A stretch of 64,000 bases of DNA from assembly GCF_026241315.1 (NCBI RefSeq), contig NZ_JAPHNA010000001.1, positions 115,943 to 179,942 of the forward strand, written 5' to 3'. The first letter of the stretch is position 1. Each line of letters opens with the position of its first letter. The notes beneath the pieces were generated by a model. That model saw nothing but the letters and a program-made list of their open reading frames with translations, was not told the DNA's origin and did not search any database. A program made the position numbers and the translations under genes. The DNA comes from Campylobacter sp. MIT 21-1684 (GTDB lineage: Bacteria; Campylobacterota; Campylobacteria; Campylobacterales; Campylobacteraceae). This document shows positions 27,397 to 36,722 of this stretch, one piece after another.

Positions 27397-28065
27397 TTAA
27401 GAAAAGGTATTTATTGAAATTTGCTTAAGTATATTTTGCGCCATCATCACACACTCAAGCAAATTCTGTTGCTCACATAGCAAAACTTCCCCATAAGCTC
27501 TCAATTGTGATGCTGTGCTTTCCCCTATAGCAATAAGCGTATCTTTAGGATGAATTTGAAATTGTTTTAAGAAATTCTCTACACTTGAAGGGGAGGGGAA
27601 AATTAAAATGCAAGGCTGGACAAGTTTATAATCTTTTAAAGCTTTGTATCTGTTTTCATAAACTCTTAGCTGTGTCAAATCTACACCAAGCTTTATCAAA
27701 TCTTTATCAAGATGAGAGCTAATCACATCCGCTCTTAAATAGAGGCATTTTTTTTCTTTCAGTCTGTATGAAAATTCTCTCACAAGCTCACTTGCACAAG
27801 CTTTTTTTGGAAAATAGACCTTTTGAAAACCAAGTCTTTTTGCTTGTTCTGCTGTTTTCTCACCTACAGCATAAATCTCTAAACAGAAATTTAAAGCATT
27901 GTTGCTTTGTTGCAAAGCTTTTAAAGCATTTTTCGAAGTAATAATCAAAGCATCAAAAGTGCTCAAATCTATTGTAAAATCACGATACACTATTTCATTA
28001 AAAACAAGATTAATCACACCTTTAAAAGGAATGTTATTAAGAAGATAAATGCACATTTGTTTCAA
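27397..28065 (-). CDS. hemD: Uroporphyrinogen-III synthase
   Basis: 222 residues with the weakly conserved HemD bilobal pattern: FDALIITSKNALKAL, YAVGEKTAEQAKRLGF, then CILIFPSPSSVENFLKQF and IAIGESTASQLRAYG. It closes and inverts hydroxymethylbilane to uroporphyrinogen III in haem synthesis. It overlaps thiE by 29 bases, a link between unrelated pathways that I recall as conserved in Campylobacter (Cj1080c-Cj1081c). Confidence 0.85.
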   Translation of the reverse strand: MKQMCIYLLNNIPFKGVINLVFNEIVYRDFTIDLSTFDALIITSKNALKALQQSNNALNFCLEIYAVGEKTAEQAKRLGFQKVYFPKKACASELVREFSYRLKEKKCLYLRADVISSHLDKDLIKLGVDLTQLRVYENRYKALKDYKLVQPCILIFPSPSSVENFLKQFQIHPKDTLIAIGESTASQLRAYGEVLLCEQQNLLECVMMAQNILKQISINTFS

Positions 28066-28669
28066 AAATTTTTCTTAAATTTAATGCTGCCTTATAAGGA
28101 CTTTTTGCATTCATTATCGCACGAATAACAGCAATTCCAGCTAAATTCAAACCATTCATTTGCTTTACTACACTCTCATCAATACCACCTATTGCAACCA
28201 CAGGAAGAGGTGATAAAGTGATAATCTCTCTTAAATCTTCCAAAGGTATAATTTCACTCTCTTTTTTCGTAGCACTTGCTTTAATAGCCCCACAACCAAG
28301 ATAATCAGCTCCTCCACAGTCTTTTAGTTGAGAAATCTTTTTCAAGCTTAAACCTATAATCTTCTCCCTCCCTAAAATCTTCCTTGCCTCTTTTACAGGA
28401 AGATCTTCCTGCCCCAAATGCACACCACTAGCCTCACAAGCTAAAGCAATATCAACTCTATCATTAATAATAAAAGGCACGGTATAAGTATCGCACAATT
28501 TTTTAACTTTAAGAGCAAGTAAGTAAAAATCTCTAGAATTGAGTGTTTTTTCACGTAATTGTATAATGCTTACACCTCCGCGTAAAGCTTCTTCTAAAGT
28601 ATTTAAAAAATTTTCATCACTTTGTTTGTTAAGTTTTGTTGCAACAAGATACAAAGTCAAATCAAGCAT
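28037..28669 (-). CDS. thiE: Thiamine-phosphate synthase
   Basis: A 210-residue TIM-barrel. SIIQLREK binds HMP-PP, with FIINDRVDIALACEASGVHLGQEDLP, and the phosphate site GAIKASATKK and VAIGGIDESVV. It couples HMP-PP with thiazole phosphate. It directly follows thiD, which supplies HMP-PP. Confidence 0.93.
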   Translation of the reverse strand: MLDLTLYLVATKLNKQSDENFLNTLEEALRGGVSIIQLREKTLNSRDFYLLALKVKKLCDTYTVPFIINDRVDIALACEASGVHLGQEDLPVKEARKILGREKIIGLSLKKISQLKDCGGADYLGCGAIKASATKKESEIIPLEDLREIITLSPLPVVAIGGIDESVVKQMNGLNLAGIAVIRAIMNAKSPYKAALNLRKIFETNVHLSS

Positions 28670-29488
28670 TTATTTTTCCATCAATTCAAAAAAATGATTG
28701 GTAGGACCACAACCTTTTCCCAAATTTAAAGAATGCAAAATTGCACCAAAAACATAATCCTTAGCCTTTTGAACACTCTCTCTCATTCCATAAGCAAGAG
28801 CTAAATTCGAAGCGATAGCAGAACTTAAAGTACAGCCTGTACCGTGAGTATTTTTCGTATCAATCTTTAAACCTTCGAAAACAACAATCTCTTTGCCGTC
28901 AAAAAACACATCATTAGCAGAATTTTTGCTATGCCCACCTTTAACAAGTACATTTTTTGCACCTTGTTCGAAGAGTACCTTTGCTGAACGAATCATATCT
29001 TCTTCATTTTGTATCTTAAAACCGCACAAAAATTCGGCTTCTGCTATATTTGGTGTAAGAATATCAGCAAATTGCACTATGGTATTTTTAAAAAATTCGC
29101 AGTCTTCAACAGGCATTAAAGCAAAACCATTTTTTGCAAACATAACAGGGTCAATAACCACATTTTTTGGTTGGAATTTTTGTAAATTCGCAGCCACACA
29201 ACTCATCAATTCCTTAGAACCTATCATACCGATCTTTGTTGCTTTTGGAACAATATCCTCAAAAACGGCTTGCATTTGTTCATCAACATTTTCCACAGGT
29301 ATATTATGCACACTTATCACTCTTGCAGTATTTTCAGCTACAACACTTAAAACGACACTCATTCCAAAGAGTTTATGGGCACTAAATGTTTTTAAATCCG
29401 CTTGAATTCCAGCCCCACCGCTACAATCACTACCCGCTATGGTTAAAACAGGGATCATTTGACTTGTCTTTGCTTGTATCATTGCCAT
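28670..29488 (-). CDS. thiD: Hydroxymethylpyrimidine (phosphate) kinase
   Basis: A 272-residue ribokinase-fold enzyme: TIAGSDCSGGAGIQADLKTF, VVIDPVMFAKNG, NVLVKGGHSKNS and the anion hole DTKNTHGTGCTLSSAIA. It phosphorylates HMP to HMP-PP. Ten residues precede MIPVLTIAGS, so initiation may be at that internal Met instead. No TPP riboswitch was recognised upstream. Confidence 0.94.
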   Translation of the reverse strand: MAMIQAKTSQMIPVLTIAGSDCSGGAGIQADLKTFSAHKLFGMSVVLSVVAENTARVISVHNIPVENVDEQMQAVFEDIVPKATKIGMIGSKELMSCVAANLQKFQPKNVVIDPVMFAKNGFALMPVEDCEFFKNTIVQFADILTPNIAEAEFLCGFKIQNEEDMIRSAKVLFEQGAKNVLVKGGHSKNSANDVFFDGKEIVVFEGLKIDTKNTHGTGCTLSSAIASNLALAYGMRESVQKAKDYVFGAILHSLNLGKGCGPTNHFFELMEK

Positions 29489-29534
29489 TCCTTTTTCAAT
29501 ATATTTTCAATATTTTAATATAAATTACAAATTT

Positions 29535-29728
29535 TTATCTTGTATTATTAAGCAATTCACAAGAATTAAGCTTGAATTGAAGTATTTTAGTACTTTCCTC
29601 TGCCATCACCACCCTTTGTTTGTAAGTGATTTTACCTATTTTTAAACTCCTTTGAGCAGAAATTTTCACTTCGCTATTATAAAAATATATCATTTCATTA
29701 AGTGCAAAACTAATTCTAAAATTCTTTT
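29535..29728 (-). pseudogene. Relict C-terminus of a type II restriction endonuclease
   Basis: On the minus strand a short open frame (ATG at 29693, stop 29535) reads ...LKIGKITYKQ, then RVVMAEESTKILQFKLNSCE. Shifting by one base over the AAAGGGTGGTGATGGC stretch gives KGGDG. The repaired text would be about ITYKQRKGGDGGRESTK-LQFKLN. From memory, a terminus of the form QRKGGDxG...LQFKxNP closes several type II restriction enzymes (MboII-like). No upstream part of such a gene is readable, so only a frameshifted stub remains. The rest of the 471-base gap (29489-29959) holds no credible gene. Confidence 0.55.
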
Positions 29729-29959
29729 GTTAAATAATGATAATGTATTTTTAGAAATTGTATTTTACTCTTGCAAATGTTGCGACAAAAAACTCTAACT
29801 CCCTAAAAACTTTTAAAAAACCTATAAAATTGAACACTTAAAAAGTTTCATTGTATTTTTTATATTTATTTTTTTTAACTCTAGCACTTAATGTATCAAA
29901 ACTTTATATCTAAAATAAATCTTTATTTAACTCAAGCCCAATTAAATGCTGGTCTGTGC

Positions 29960-30640
29960 TTATGCTTTTAATTTCTGCAAAATTTCTTTCCCTTTTTCAC
30001 TAATACACTTACCTTTAAAATATTCTTTACAAAAAGTAAGAATTAAAGCGTGAAAGATTTGATACAATTCATAAAGCTCCATTTTGCAGTCTAATCTTTC
30101 ACAAAGCTTTTCTTGTTCGTTTTCAACACCACTTTGAAAAAATTCTCTCAAGTCCTCATAGTTTTCAAATTCATATCCCAAAGCTAAGGCGAGTCGTTGT
30201 GTGTAAGTATCTACCACAAGAATTTCTCTTTCACAAAGATAATTTAAAATACTATCGACACTTTCATACCCTAAACCTTTCACATTTAAAAGCCACTGCC
30301 TACTGACATTTTTTTTAAAATTTTCTAAATTTTGAAAATCTTTCAAAATAGCACTCGACAAAGCTTTAATTCTTTTTGCTTTTGTATTGTAAAAACCACT
30401 AGGCTTAATCAATAAAGCCAAATCAGCATTGGGTAATCTTTCAATATGCTCTAAAGTCGTAATATTTGCAGCCTTTACATTGACTAAAGCTTTTAAGACA
30501 TTCTTCCAATTTGTATTTTGTGTTAAAACGACAGAAACAAGAATTTCAAATTCATTTAAAGTTCCATTTTTCAGCCAATCAAAACTTTTAAAATCAAGAT
30601 TTTCCTGTAAAAGAAAATGAAAAATTGTCGCACCATTCAT
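29960..30640 (-). CDS. MagIII-like HhH-GPD DNA glycosylase
   Basis: 226 residues of the endonuclease III fold: VVLTQNTNWKNVLKAL, IKPSGFYNTKAKRIKAL, hairpin-helix-hairpin VKGLGYESVDSIL and VVDTYTQRLALALG with the catalytic-region Asp. The C-terminal Cys residues do not fit the C-x6-C-x2-C-x5-C iron-sulfur pattern. Overall it resembles Helicobacter MagIII, a 3-methyladenine glycosylase, more than Nth. It would excise alkylated bases. It lies one base after the AAA ATPase gene. Confidence 0.85.
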   Translation of the reverse strand: MNGATIFHFLLQENLDFKSFDWLKNGTLNEFEILVSVVLTQNTNWKNVLKALVNVKAANITTLEHIERLPNADLALLIKPSGFYNTKAKRIKALSSAILKDFQNLENFKKNVSRQWLLNVKGLGYESVDSILNYLCEREILVVDTYTQRLALALGYEFENYEDLREFFQSGVENEQEKLCERLDCKMELYELYQIFHALILTFCKEYFKGKCISEKGKEILQKLKA

Positions 30641-30642
30641 AC

Positions 30643-31395
30643 TTACTCTTTGAAACTCAAATAAAATTGTTTGGCTGTTCTCGCACTTCTACTAGCCCTT
30701 AAAGCCGCGAATTCTTTAGCCTTTAAATGAAGCTCTCCTCTATCTCCTTGATAGTCTTTAAAATAAAAATCAATCATTGATAAATACTCTTGCAAATTTC
30801 CAGCATAAAAACCGATCCAAAGTCCAAATCTATCACTCAAACTTAACTTCTCCTCCGCTGCATCGCTTAAATGAAGTTCTCCTCTATACACTTGAGTGTT
30901 TTGATTGTCAGAAATATTCTCACTCAAAATATGCCTACGATTTGAACTTGCATAAATGAGTATATTACTAGGGACTTTTTCTATACTTCCATCAAGCAAA
31001 GGTTTTAAAAATTTATAGCTTGTTTCATTCTCTTCAAAAGAAAAATCATCACAAAAAATGATAAATTTATAAGGTTGCAATCTCAATTCATCAATAATAT
31101 CAGGCAAAACAAGTAAATCTTCTTTCGCAATTTCAACAAGCCTTAAACCTTTATGTTTAAATTCATTAAAAACAGCCTTAATCAAACTTGATTTGCCTGT
31201 GCCTTTTGCACCCCAAAGCAAAGCGTGATTTGCCCCTTTGCTTGTTACAAAATTCAAAGTATTTTGAATTAAAAGTTTTTTTTGTTCTTCTATGCCTTGC
31301 AGATGATTTAAAGTTATTTCATCAAGCTCTAATACAGGTTTTAAAACATCTTTTCTTGCTCTATAAATTGCCGCATAAGTTTTATCCCAATCCAT
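30643..31395 (-). CDS. DUF815-type AAA ATPase
   Basis: 250 residues with Walker A LLWGAKGTGKSSLIKAVF and Walker B FIIFCDDFSFEENE, then LIYASSNRRHI acting as sensor 1 and LSDRFGLWIGF near the arginine-finger region. This is the DUF815 family of single-domain AAA proteins, of unknown function. It sits between mfd and the glycosylase gene, all on one strand with 0-2 base gaps. That suggests, but does not show, a link to DNA repair. Confidence 0.85.
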   Translation of the reverse strand: MDWDKTYAAIYRARKDVLKPVLELDEITLNHLQGIEEQKKLLIQNTLNFVTSKGANHALLWGAKGTGKSSLIKAVFNEFKHKGLRLVEIAKEDLLVLPDIIDELRLQPYKFIIFCDDFSFEENETSYKFLKPLLDGSIEKVPSNILIYASSNRRHILSENISDNQNTQVYRGELHLSDAAEEKLSLSDRFGLWIGFYAGNLQEYLSMIDFYFKDYQGDRGELHLKAKEFAALRASRSARTAKQFYLSFKE

Positions 31396-34338
31396 TTAAA
31401 CCTTCCTTAGATAAGTTAAAATAGTCTGCAAAATATCATCATCGTCTTTACTCGGAGCTTGAATCATATTTTTACTTCCATCAAAACTAACAAATTGGAT
31501 ATTTTGTTCATAATTACTAATACTTTTAAAGCGCTTACAAGCTAAAATTTTAATCACCATCATAACTAAAAATTGTTGGGTATAAACATCAAGCTTACCA
31601 AAGCGATCCTCAATCTCTCCTTCTATTTCATAGACTTCATTCACATCTTTACATTTGCTTAATCTTCTATAAAGCTCGAGTCTTAATCTGTCCTCATTTA
31701 TAAGATCGCTATTTAAAAAAGCATTGACATTGAGTTTCAACTCACTTTTATTCTCTTCTCTATAATGATTTTTACTCAGTGCATTTAACTCCTCTTCAAG
31801 CATTTTTAAATACAAACTATAACCAATTTGTTCTATATGTCCGCTTTGATCAATCCCAAGTAAATTCCCTCCACCCCGAATTTCAAGATCGTGATAAGCC
31901 AAAACACTACCGGCGCCTAAATAAGAATTATTCTCTAAAGATACTAATCTTTTTAAAGCATCTTTACTAAGACTTTGTTTGTCTTCAATGAGAAAATAAC
32001 AATAGGCTTGTTTTGAGCTTCTACCAACCCTGCCACGAAGTTGGTGCAAATCAGCCATACCAAAGCGATCGCTTTTTTCAACTATAATAGTATTTACATT
32101 TGGCAAATCAATCCCGCTCTCCACAATACTTGTAGATAAAAGGAGGTCATATTCTTTTTTTTCAAAGTTTAGCATTTCTTCTTCTTGAATTTTCGAATCA
32201 ATTTTAGAATGCAAAACAAGAATGCGTAACTGCGGAAAAAGTTCAAGTAAATCTTTCTTGCACTCTTGTATGCTTGCAATATGATTGTGAATATAAAAAA
32301 TTTGTCCTCCTCGTCTTAACTCCCTTGTAAAGGCTTCTTGTAATAATGCACGGTCATATTCCTTAACAAAAGTTCTTACATCTTGCCTGTTTTCTGGTGG
32401 AATTTGTAAAACACTGTATGATTTTATAGTACTTAAAGCTTGATTTAAACTTCTTGGAATTGGTGTTGCACTCATAGTCAAAAGATGGCAGTTGTGAGAA
32501 AGTTCTTTGAGTTTTTCTTTTTGCTTTACTCCAAATTTATGCTCCTCATCAATAATAACAAGTCCTAAATTTTCACAATAAATACTCAAAAGTGCCTGTG
32601 TACCTACAAGTACACAGGCTTTTCCTTGAGCTACACTTGCACTAAGAACTTTCTTTTCTTTTGCGCTTGTAAAACGATCGAATTTAAATACCTCTATATT
32701 AAAAGCTTCAAAACGTTTCTTTAATGTTTTGTAATGCTGATGAGACAAAAGCGTTGTCGGAACAAAGAAAAATACACAAAAACCACTTTTAACTACAGGA
32801 AAAATAGCATTCATAGCAACTTCAGTTTTGCCAAAACCAACGTCCCCGCTTAAAAGTCTGTCCATTACCTTAGCGCTTGTAAAATCATCTAAAATCTCTT
32901 CACAAGCCTTTTGCTGATCTGTCGTATAAAGAAAACCTGCACTTAAACAAAATTCTGCTTGCTGTTCAAAATCAACCTGAATATCTTTTGGTTTTATTAA
33001 AGCTCTTTTAGCAGCCAAAGCAACAATTTGCGAAGCAAGAACTAAAAGTTTTGTTTTTACTTTTTCTTTTAACTTAATAAAAGTACTTTTGCCGAGTCTA
33101 TCAAGCACAGGAATTTGAGCACCAAAACCTAAATACCTATCAATCAAATACAAATTTTCAACAGGCAATAAAAGCTTATCACTATTTTGATACTCAAGAG
33201 CGACAAATTCTTTTTTTGCACCAGCTACGCTGATTATCTCAAGTCCTAAAAATTTACCAACTCCATAGTCTTGATGAACTACAAAATCACCGATTCTAAG
33301 CTCATCAATAATCAAATGTGCTTTACTTTGCTTTCTTGTTTTTTCTTTACGATTCAAAGATACAATCAGTTCATCACTAGAAAGCAAATTTACTCTCAAA
33401 TCACTCTTTATAAAATGAATATTAGAGAAATTTTGAAGTTCAAAAGCCTTAAAAAGTGCCTCATTGCGAGCAAATACAGTAATCTTTCTTTTTTGATGAA
33501 AAATAAAAAAATCTTTCGTGTAAGTATTATGCAGCATTTTATAATGTTGTGCTGGTGGGAGAATTTTTTCGTTAAGAAAAGTAAAACGTTCTGGCAAGGT
33601 ATCAAAATACTTTACACTAATAAAATCAAATTCTAAATAATCATAAAAATCATCAATACACCAAAAACCTGATGAGAGAATATCATTTAACACAGTTTTA
33701 TTTTCAAAATCTTGAAGTTTTTCTTTAAAAAGTTCAAGATTTTGCTTATCAAAGGCATTTAAAAAAGGGCAAATTTCAAATTTTTCAAGCTCATTAAGAA
33801 AAGATTTTTGAGTGAGAATGTCAAAATACCTTATACTCTCTAACTCCTCATTAAAAATCAAAAGACGAAAAGGGTTTTCTTCATTAATACAAAAAATATC
33901 AACAATCTCACCGCGTATAGAAACTTCACCTTTATCTTGCACTATATCAACAAAATTGTATCCAAGTCTTGATACCACATCTTTAAAATTTTCCAAAGAA
34001 AATTTCTGTGTTTTTTCAATTTTATAACTTTGTAGATGTTTTTTCGCAGGCAGTTTTTTAAGCACTGTTGAAAAAGGTGAAATAAGAATTTTTTCTTCAT
34101 TTTCTTTATGATAAGCATCCAAAACTTTACACAGTTCAAAAAGTTCTTTAGAAAAAGCTCTTAAATCATCTCCGAATTCGGCTCTAAAATCAGGTAAAAC
34201 AAAAGCTTTTAAACCTTTAAAAAAAGCAACTTGCGCTAATAAATCAGCTTCTTTATTGTCTTCACAAAGCACAAGTTGAGCACGAGTGAAAGTTGTGCTT
34301 TCACAATTTTGCAGATATTCAAAAAATGCGGCTTGCAT
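31396..34338 (-). CDS. mfd: Transcription-repair coupling factor Mfd (short form)
   Basis: 980 residues, shorter than the usual 1150 or so. UvrB-like N-terminal modules precede an RNA polymerase-interacting CarD-like domain (DFVVHQDYGVGKFLGLE). The RecG-like motor follows: Walker A LLSGDVGFGKTEVAMNA, DEEHKFGVK, TMSATPIPRSLNQAL and QLRGRVGRSSKQAYCYF. Mfd displaces stalled RNA polymerase and recruits UvrA. The shortening lies mostly N-terminal and between motor and C-terminal domain, as is usual in epsilonproteobacteria. Confidence 0.95.
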   Translation of the reverse strand: MQAAFFEYLQNCESTTFTRAQLVLCEDNKEADLLAQVAFFKGLKAFVLPDFRAEFGDDLRAFSKELFELCKVLDAYHKENEEKILISPFSTVLKKLPAKKHLQSYKIEKTQKFSLENFKDVVSRLGYNFVDIVQDKGEVSIRGEIVDIFCINEENPFRLLIFNEELESIRYFDILTQKSFLNELEKFEICPFLNAFDKQNLELFKEKLQDFENKTVLNDILSSGFWCIDDFYDYLEFDFISVKYFDTLPERFTFLNEKILPPAQHYKMLHNTYTKDFFIFHQKRKITVFARNEALFKAFELQNFSNIHFIKSDLRVNLLSSDELIVSLNRKEKTRKQSKAHLIIDELRIGDFVVHQDYGVGKFLGLEIISVAGAKKEFVALEYQNSDKLLLPVENLYLIDRYLGFGAQIPVLDRLGKSTFIKLKEKVKTKLLVLASQIVALAAKRALIKPKDIQVDFEQQAEFCLSAGFLYTTDQQKACEEILDDFTSAKVMDRLLSGDVGFGKTEVAMNAIFPVVKSGFCVFFFVPTTLLSHQHYKTLKKRFEAFNIEVFKFDRFTSAKEKKVLSASVAQGKACVLVGTQALLSIYCENLGLVIIDEEHKFGVKQKEKLKELSHNCHLLTMSATPIPRSLNQALSTIKSYSVLQIPPENRQDVRTFVKEYDRALLQEAFTRELRRGGQIFYIHNHIASIQECKKDLLELFPQLRILVLHSKIDSKIQEEEMLNFEKKEYDLLLSTSIVESGIDLPNVNTIIVEKSDRFGMADLHQLRGRVGRSSKQAYCYFLIEDKQSLSKDALKRLVSLENNSYLGAGSVLAYHDLEIRGGGNLLGIDQSGHIEQIGYSLYLKMLEEELNALSKNHYREENKSELKLNVNAFLNSDLINEDRLRLELYRRLSKCKDVNEVYEIEGEIEDRFGKLDVYTQQFLVMMVIKILACKRFKSISNYEQNIQFVSFDGSKNMIQAPSKDDDDILQTILTYLRKV

Positions 34339-34340
34339 TT

Positions 34341-34733
34341 TTACTCAACGTGAGTTTCAATAAGTTTTACTGTATCTTCTTTAATTTTAGAACTTCCATT
34401 AAATTTTCCACCATTTTCGATAGAAAGTTCTTTTATAGTAATATTACCGCTTACATAGCCACCGGCTAAAATTTCTAAACTGTTTGCTTCAAGTTCTCCT
34501 TCAAAATATCCATTAACAACTATTTTATCAGCTTGTAACTCGCCTTTTACATTTCCATTTCTTCCTATAACAACGATATTTTCAGAATGCACTATACCAT
34601 TAAGTTCGCCATCAACATGTAACATAGAATTGAAGTAAAATGTACCTTCCATTCTTGCCCCAGATGAAATCACTGTTGTTTCTGAGCTTGAACCTGACGT
34701 TGGGTTGATATTGCCTTTATTAAAGATTGCCAT
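34341..34733 (-). CDS. ccmA: Bactofilin (CcmA-like) cell-shape scaffold
   Basis: 130 residues. A short flexible N-terminus, then repeated beta-helix turns (GARMEGTFYFNSMLHVDGEL, NIVVIGRNGNVKGEL, DKIVVNGYFEGEL, LEILAGGYVSGNI), the polymerising bactofilin core. In Helicobacter the CcmA bactofilin works with M23 endopeptidases to keep helical shape. Here the gene overlaps the M23 peptidase gene by 64 bases, matching that pairing. Confidence 0.92.
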   Translation of the reverse strand: MAIFNKGNINPTSGSSSETTVISSGARMEGTFYFNSMLHVDGELNGIVHSENIVVIGRNGNVKGELQADKIVVNGYFEGELEANSLEILAGGYVSGNITIKELSIENGGKFNGSSKIKEDTVKLIETHVE

Positions 34734-35572
34734 GGAATTCTCCTTTCTTGATTAAAAAATTTATTAATGTTTTTTCTTTGCAAATCTAAAAAATACAAAG
34801 GCTCTAAAGCCTTATTAATAAACCTTACTTCATAATGCAAATGAGGACCTGTGGAAAGTCCTGTATTACCACTGTATCCTATTAACTCACCTTTAGTAAT
34901 AAACTGTCCAGCTTTTACTACTTCCTTACGCATAAGATGCGCATAGACACTCTTAAAACCGAAATTATGGAGTAAAATGACATTATATCCATACCCATTA
35001 TCGCTATAACCAGAAAATTCTATAACTCCATCAGCAGGAGCATAGACAGGAGTACCAATTTCAGCTCTCAAATCAATACCCGGATGAAATTCTCTCCTAT
35101 TAAGCAAAGGATGGTCCCTCCAACCAAATTTTCCTGTAACGCCTTTGTTTGCAATAGGCCAACCATTAGGAATTTGGCTTAAAATTTGCACCTGTTGTTC
35201 ATTCGTTAATTCAAGATTCTCAAGTCTTGTATGAATGCTCAAGTTATTCTCACTTTCAAGTCCCAAAGCCATCTCAAAAGAAGCAATTTTATCCTCAATA
35301 GCCGCATACTGTTGTGTTTTTTCTTCAATACTTTTTTGCATTTGTGTATTAACAAGCTCTAATTCTTTGCTTTTTTGCAACAGCCCTTCTCTTTTTTCAC
35401 TGATTTGGGCTAATTTTACATCAAGATAACGTATATAAAAACCACTGGAAACTAAAATTAAAAGAACGAAAACCACAATATAAAGGGCAATTTTTTTAAT
35501 GATTTGGCTTAAATAAAAATGCCTTGAACCATTAATATCTGTGATAGTAATAGTAAATTTATTCTTTATCAC
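34670..35572 (-). CDS. M23 family peptidoglycan endopeptidase (Csd1-like)
   Basis: 300 residues. One membrane anchor (about 26-48), a coiled coil (about 55-105), then a LytM/M23 domain with zinc ligands FHPGIDLR and HLHYEV, plus GYGYNVILLHNFGF and the YAHL His. All catalytic residues are present. The family cuts peptide cross-links in peptidoglycan. Fused tightly to a bactofilin gene, it parallels the Helicobacter csd1-ccmA arrangement, so a role in helical shape is likely. In C. jejuni the counterpart is Cj1087c. Confidence 0.9.
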   Translation of the reverse strand: MIKNKFTITITDINGSRHFYLSQIIKKIALYIVVFVLLILVSSGFYIRYLDVKLAQISEKREGLLQKSKELELVNTQMQKSIEEKTQQYAAIEDKIASFEMALGLESENNLSIHTRLENLELTNEQQVQILSQIPNGWPIANKGVTGKFGWRDHPLLNRREFHPGIDLRAEIGTPVYAPADGVIEFSGYSDNGYGYNVILLHNFGFKSVYAHLMRKEVVKAGQFITKGELIGYSGNTGLSTGPHLHYEVRFINKALEPLYFLDLQRKNINKFFNQERRIPWQSLIKAISTQRQVQAQKQQ

Positions 35573-36722
35573 TCCACTCCTTTAAAAAATTTTCTACCAA
35601 AACAAAAGATCCAAATACCAAAGTTGTTTTATCGCAGTCTAAATTTTCAAACCATTGACATTGTATATTCAACACTTTAGCAAAAGAAAAAATAAACTTA
35701 TTGGCTAATTCTCTTTCTTGACTTGGATACTTGTAAATTTTTATTATATCAATAATAGGCTTTAATGTTTTTAAAATTGTAAAAACATCTTTATCTAAAA
35801 AAGAATTATACACAAGCACCACCTTAGAAGGATAAAATCTTTCACGAAGTGCTCTAGCAGCCATTATATTGTGTCCAACATCAATAAAAACATTTGGTGC
35901 TATTTGCTCACATCTTCCTCTCAAATTCAAAGCTTTTAAGGATTGTAAAGCCTCAAAGACTCTTTGAAATGGAAAGAAAATTGTTAGCGCATTTAAGGCT
36001 AAAAGAAGATTGTGTCTTAAAAAATCAGCTAAAGCATATTTTTCACAATACAATTGAAATATCTCTTGCATTCTTGTATCTATTTGCACAGACATTTGCA
36101 AATTCGATTCTTTTAATAAAGCGATTTTTTGAGCCAAATCAAGCACTTCTTGCTTTTGCTCACCGGAAATAATGGCTTTTTTTGCCATAACTTTTAATTT
36201 AGTTCTTGCTATATTTTCTAATTTTGTGCCTAAAATTTCAGTATGATCAAAATCTATTTTTGTAAAAATACTTAATTCTTTTTCAAATACTGAAGTAGCA
36301 TCATATTCTCCTCCAAGTCCTGCCTCAAAAATAACAAAATCACAATCCTTAAACAAAAAAGCCGCTAAAAAAGTTGCATATTCAAAATAAGAAAGCCTCT
36401 CTAAATCTTCTTTAAAAATACTTTCAAGCTCTAAATGTGCCGCATTTAAAAGCTCATCGCTAACGTTGTGTCCTTGCAAATAAAATCTTTCATTAAAAGC
36501 CAAAAGATGGGGGCTGGTGTAATGCCCTACTCTATACTGCAAAGCCTCTAAAAGCTGGGCTAAAAATCTTCCTGTGCTTCCTTTTCCATTTGTTCCAACA
36601 ATATGGATTATTGGTTTAAGACAAAAATATTGCTTATATTTTTCATACATTCTAAACATCATAAATTTATCTATTTTACTATAAGCTTGTGTTTTATGAA
36701 CAAGAAATTCATTCATCTTCAT
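35559..36722 (-). CDS. folC: Bifunctional folylpolyglutamate/dihydrofolate synthase
   Basis: 387 residues of the Mur-ligase type: IHIVGTNGKGSTGRFLAQLL (P-loop), YTSPHLLAFNERF, FEAGLGGEYDATSVF, FTKIDFDHTEILG, and the C-terminal FIDVGHNIMAARAL. It adds glutamates to folates. It overlaps both neighbours by 14 bases. It is shorter than E. coli FolC (422). Confidence 0.93.
   Translation of the reverse strand: MKMNEFLVHKTQAYSKIDKFMMFRMYEKYKQYFCLKPIIHIVGTNGKGSTGRFLAQLLEALQYRVGHYTSPHLLAFNERFYLQGHNVSDELLNAAHLELESIFKEDLERLSYFEYATFLAAFLFKDCDFVIFEAGLGGEYDATSVFEKELSIFTKIDFDHTEILGTKLENIARTKLKVMAKKAIISGEQKQEVLDLAQKIALLKESNLQMSVQIDTRMQEIFQLYCEKYALADFLRHNLLLALNALTIFFPFQRVFEALQSLKALNLRGRCEQIAPNVFIDVGHNIMAARALRERFYPSKVVLVYNSFLDKDVFTILKTLKPIIDIIKIYKYPSQERELANKFIFSFAKVLNIQCQWFENLDCDKTTLVFGSFVLVENFLKEWSDKE

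Noticed and set aside
28893..29405. A 170-codon plus-strand frame opposite thiD
   Set aside because: It is a shadow of a well-supported gene; composition is Ser/Thr/Ile-rich, with no start signals.
29489..29959. TPP riboswitch upstream of thiD
   Set aside because: No CUGAGA-type core was seen on the minus strand.
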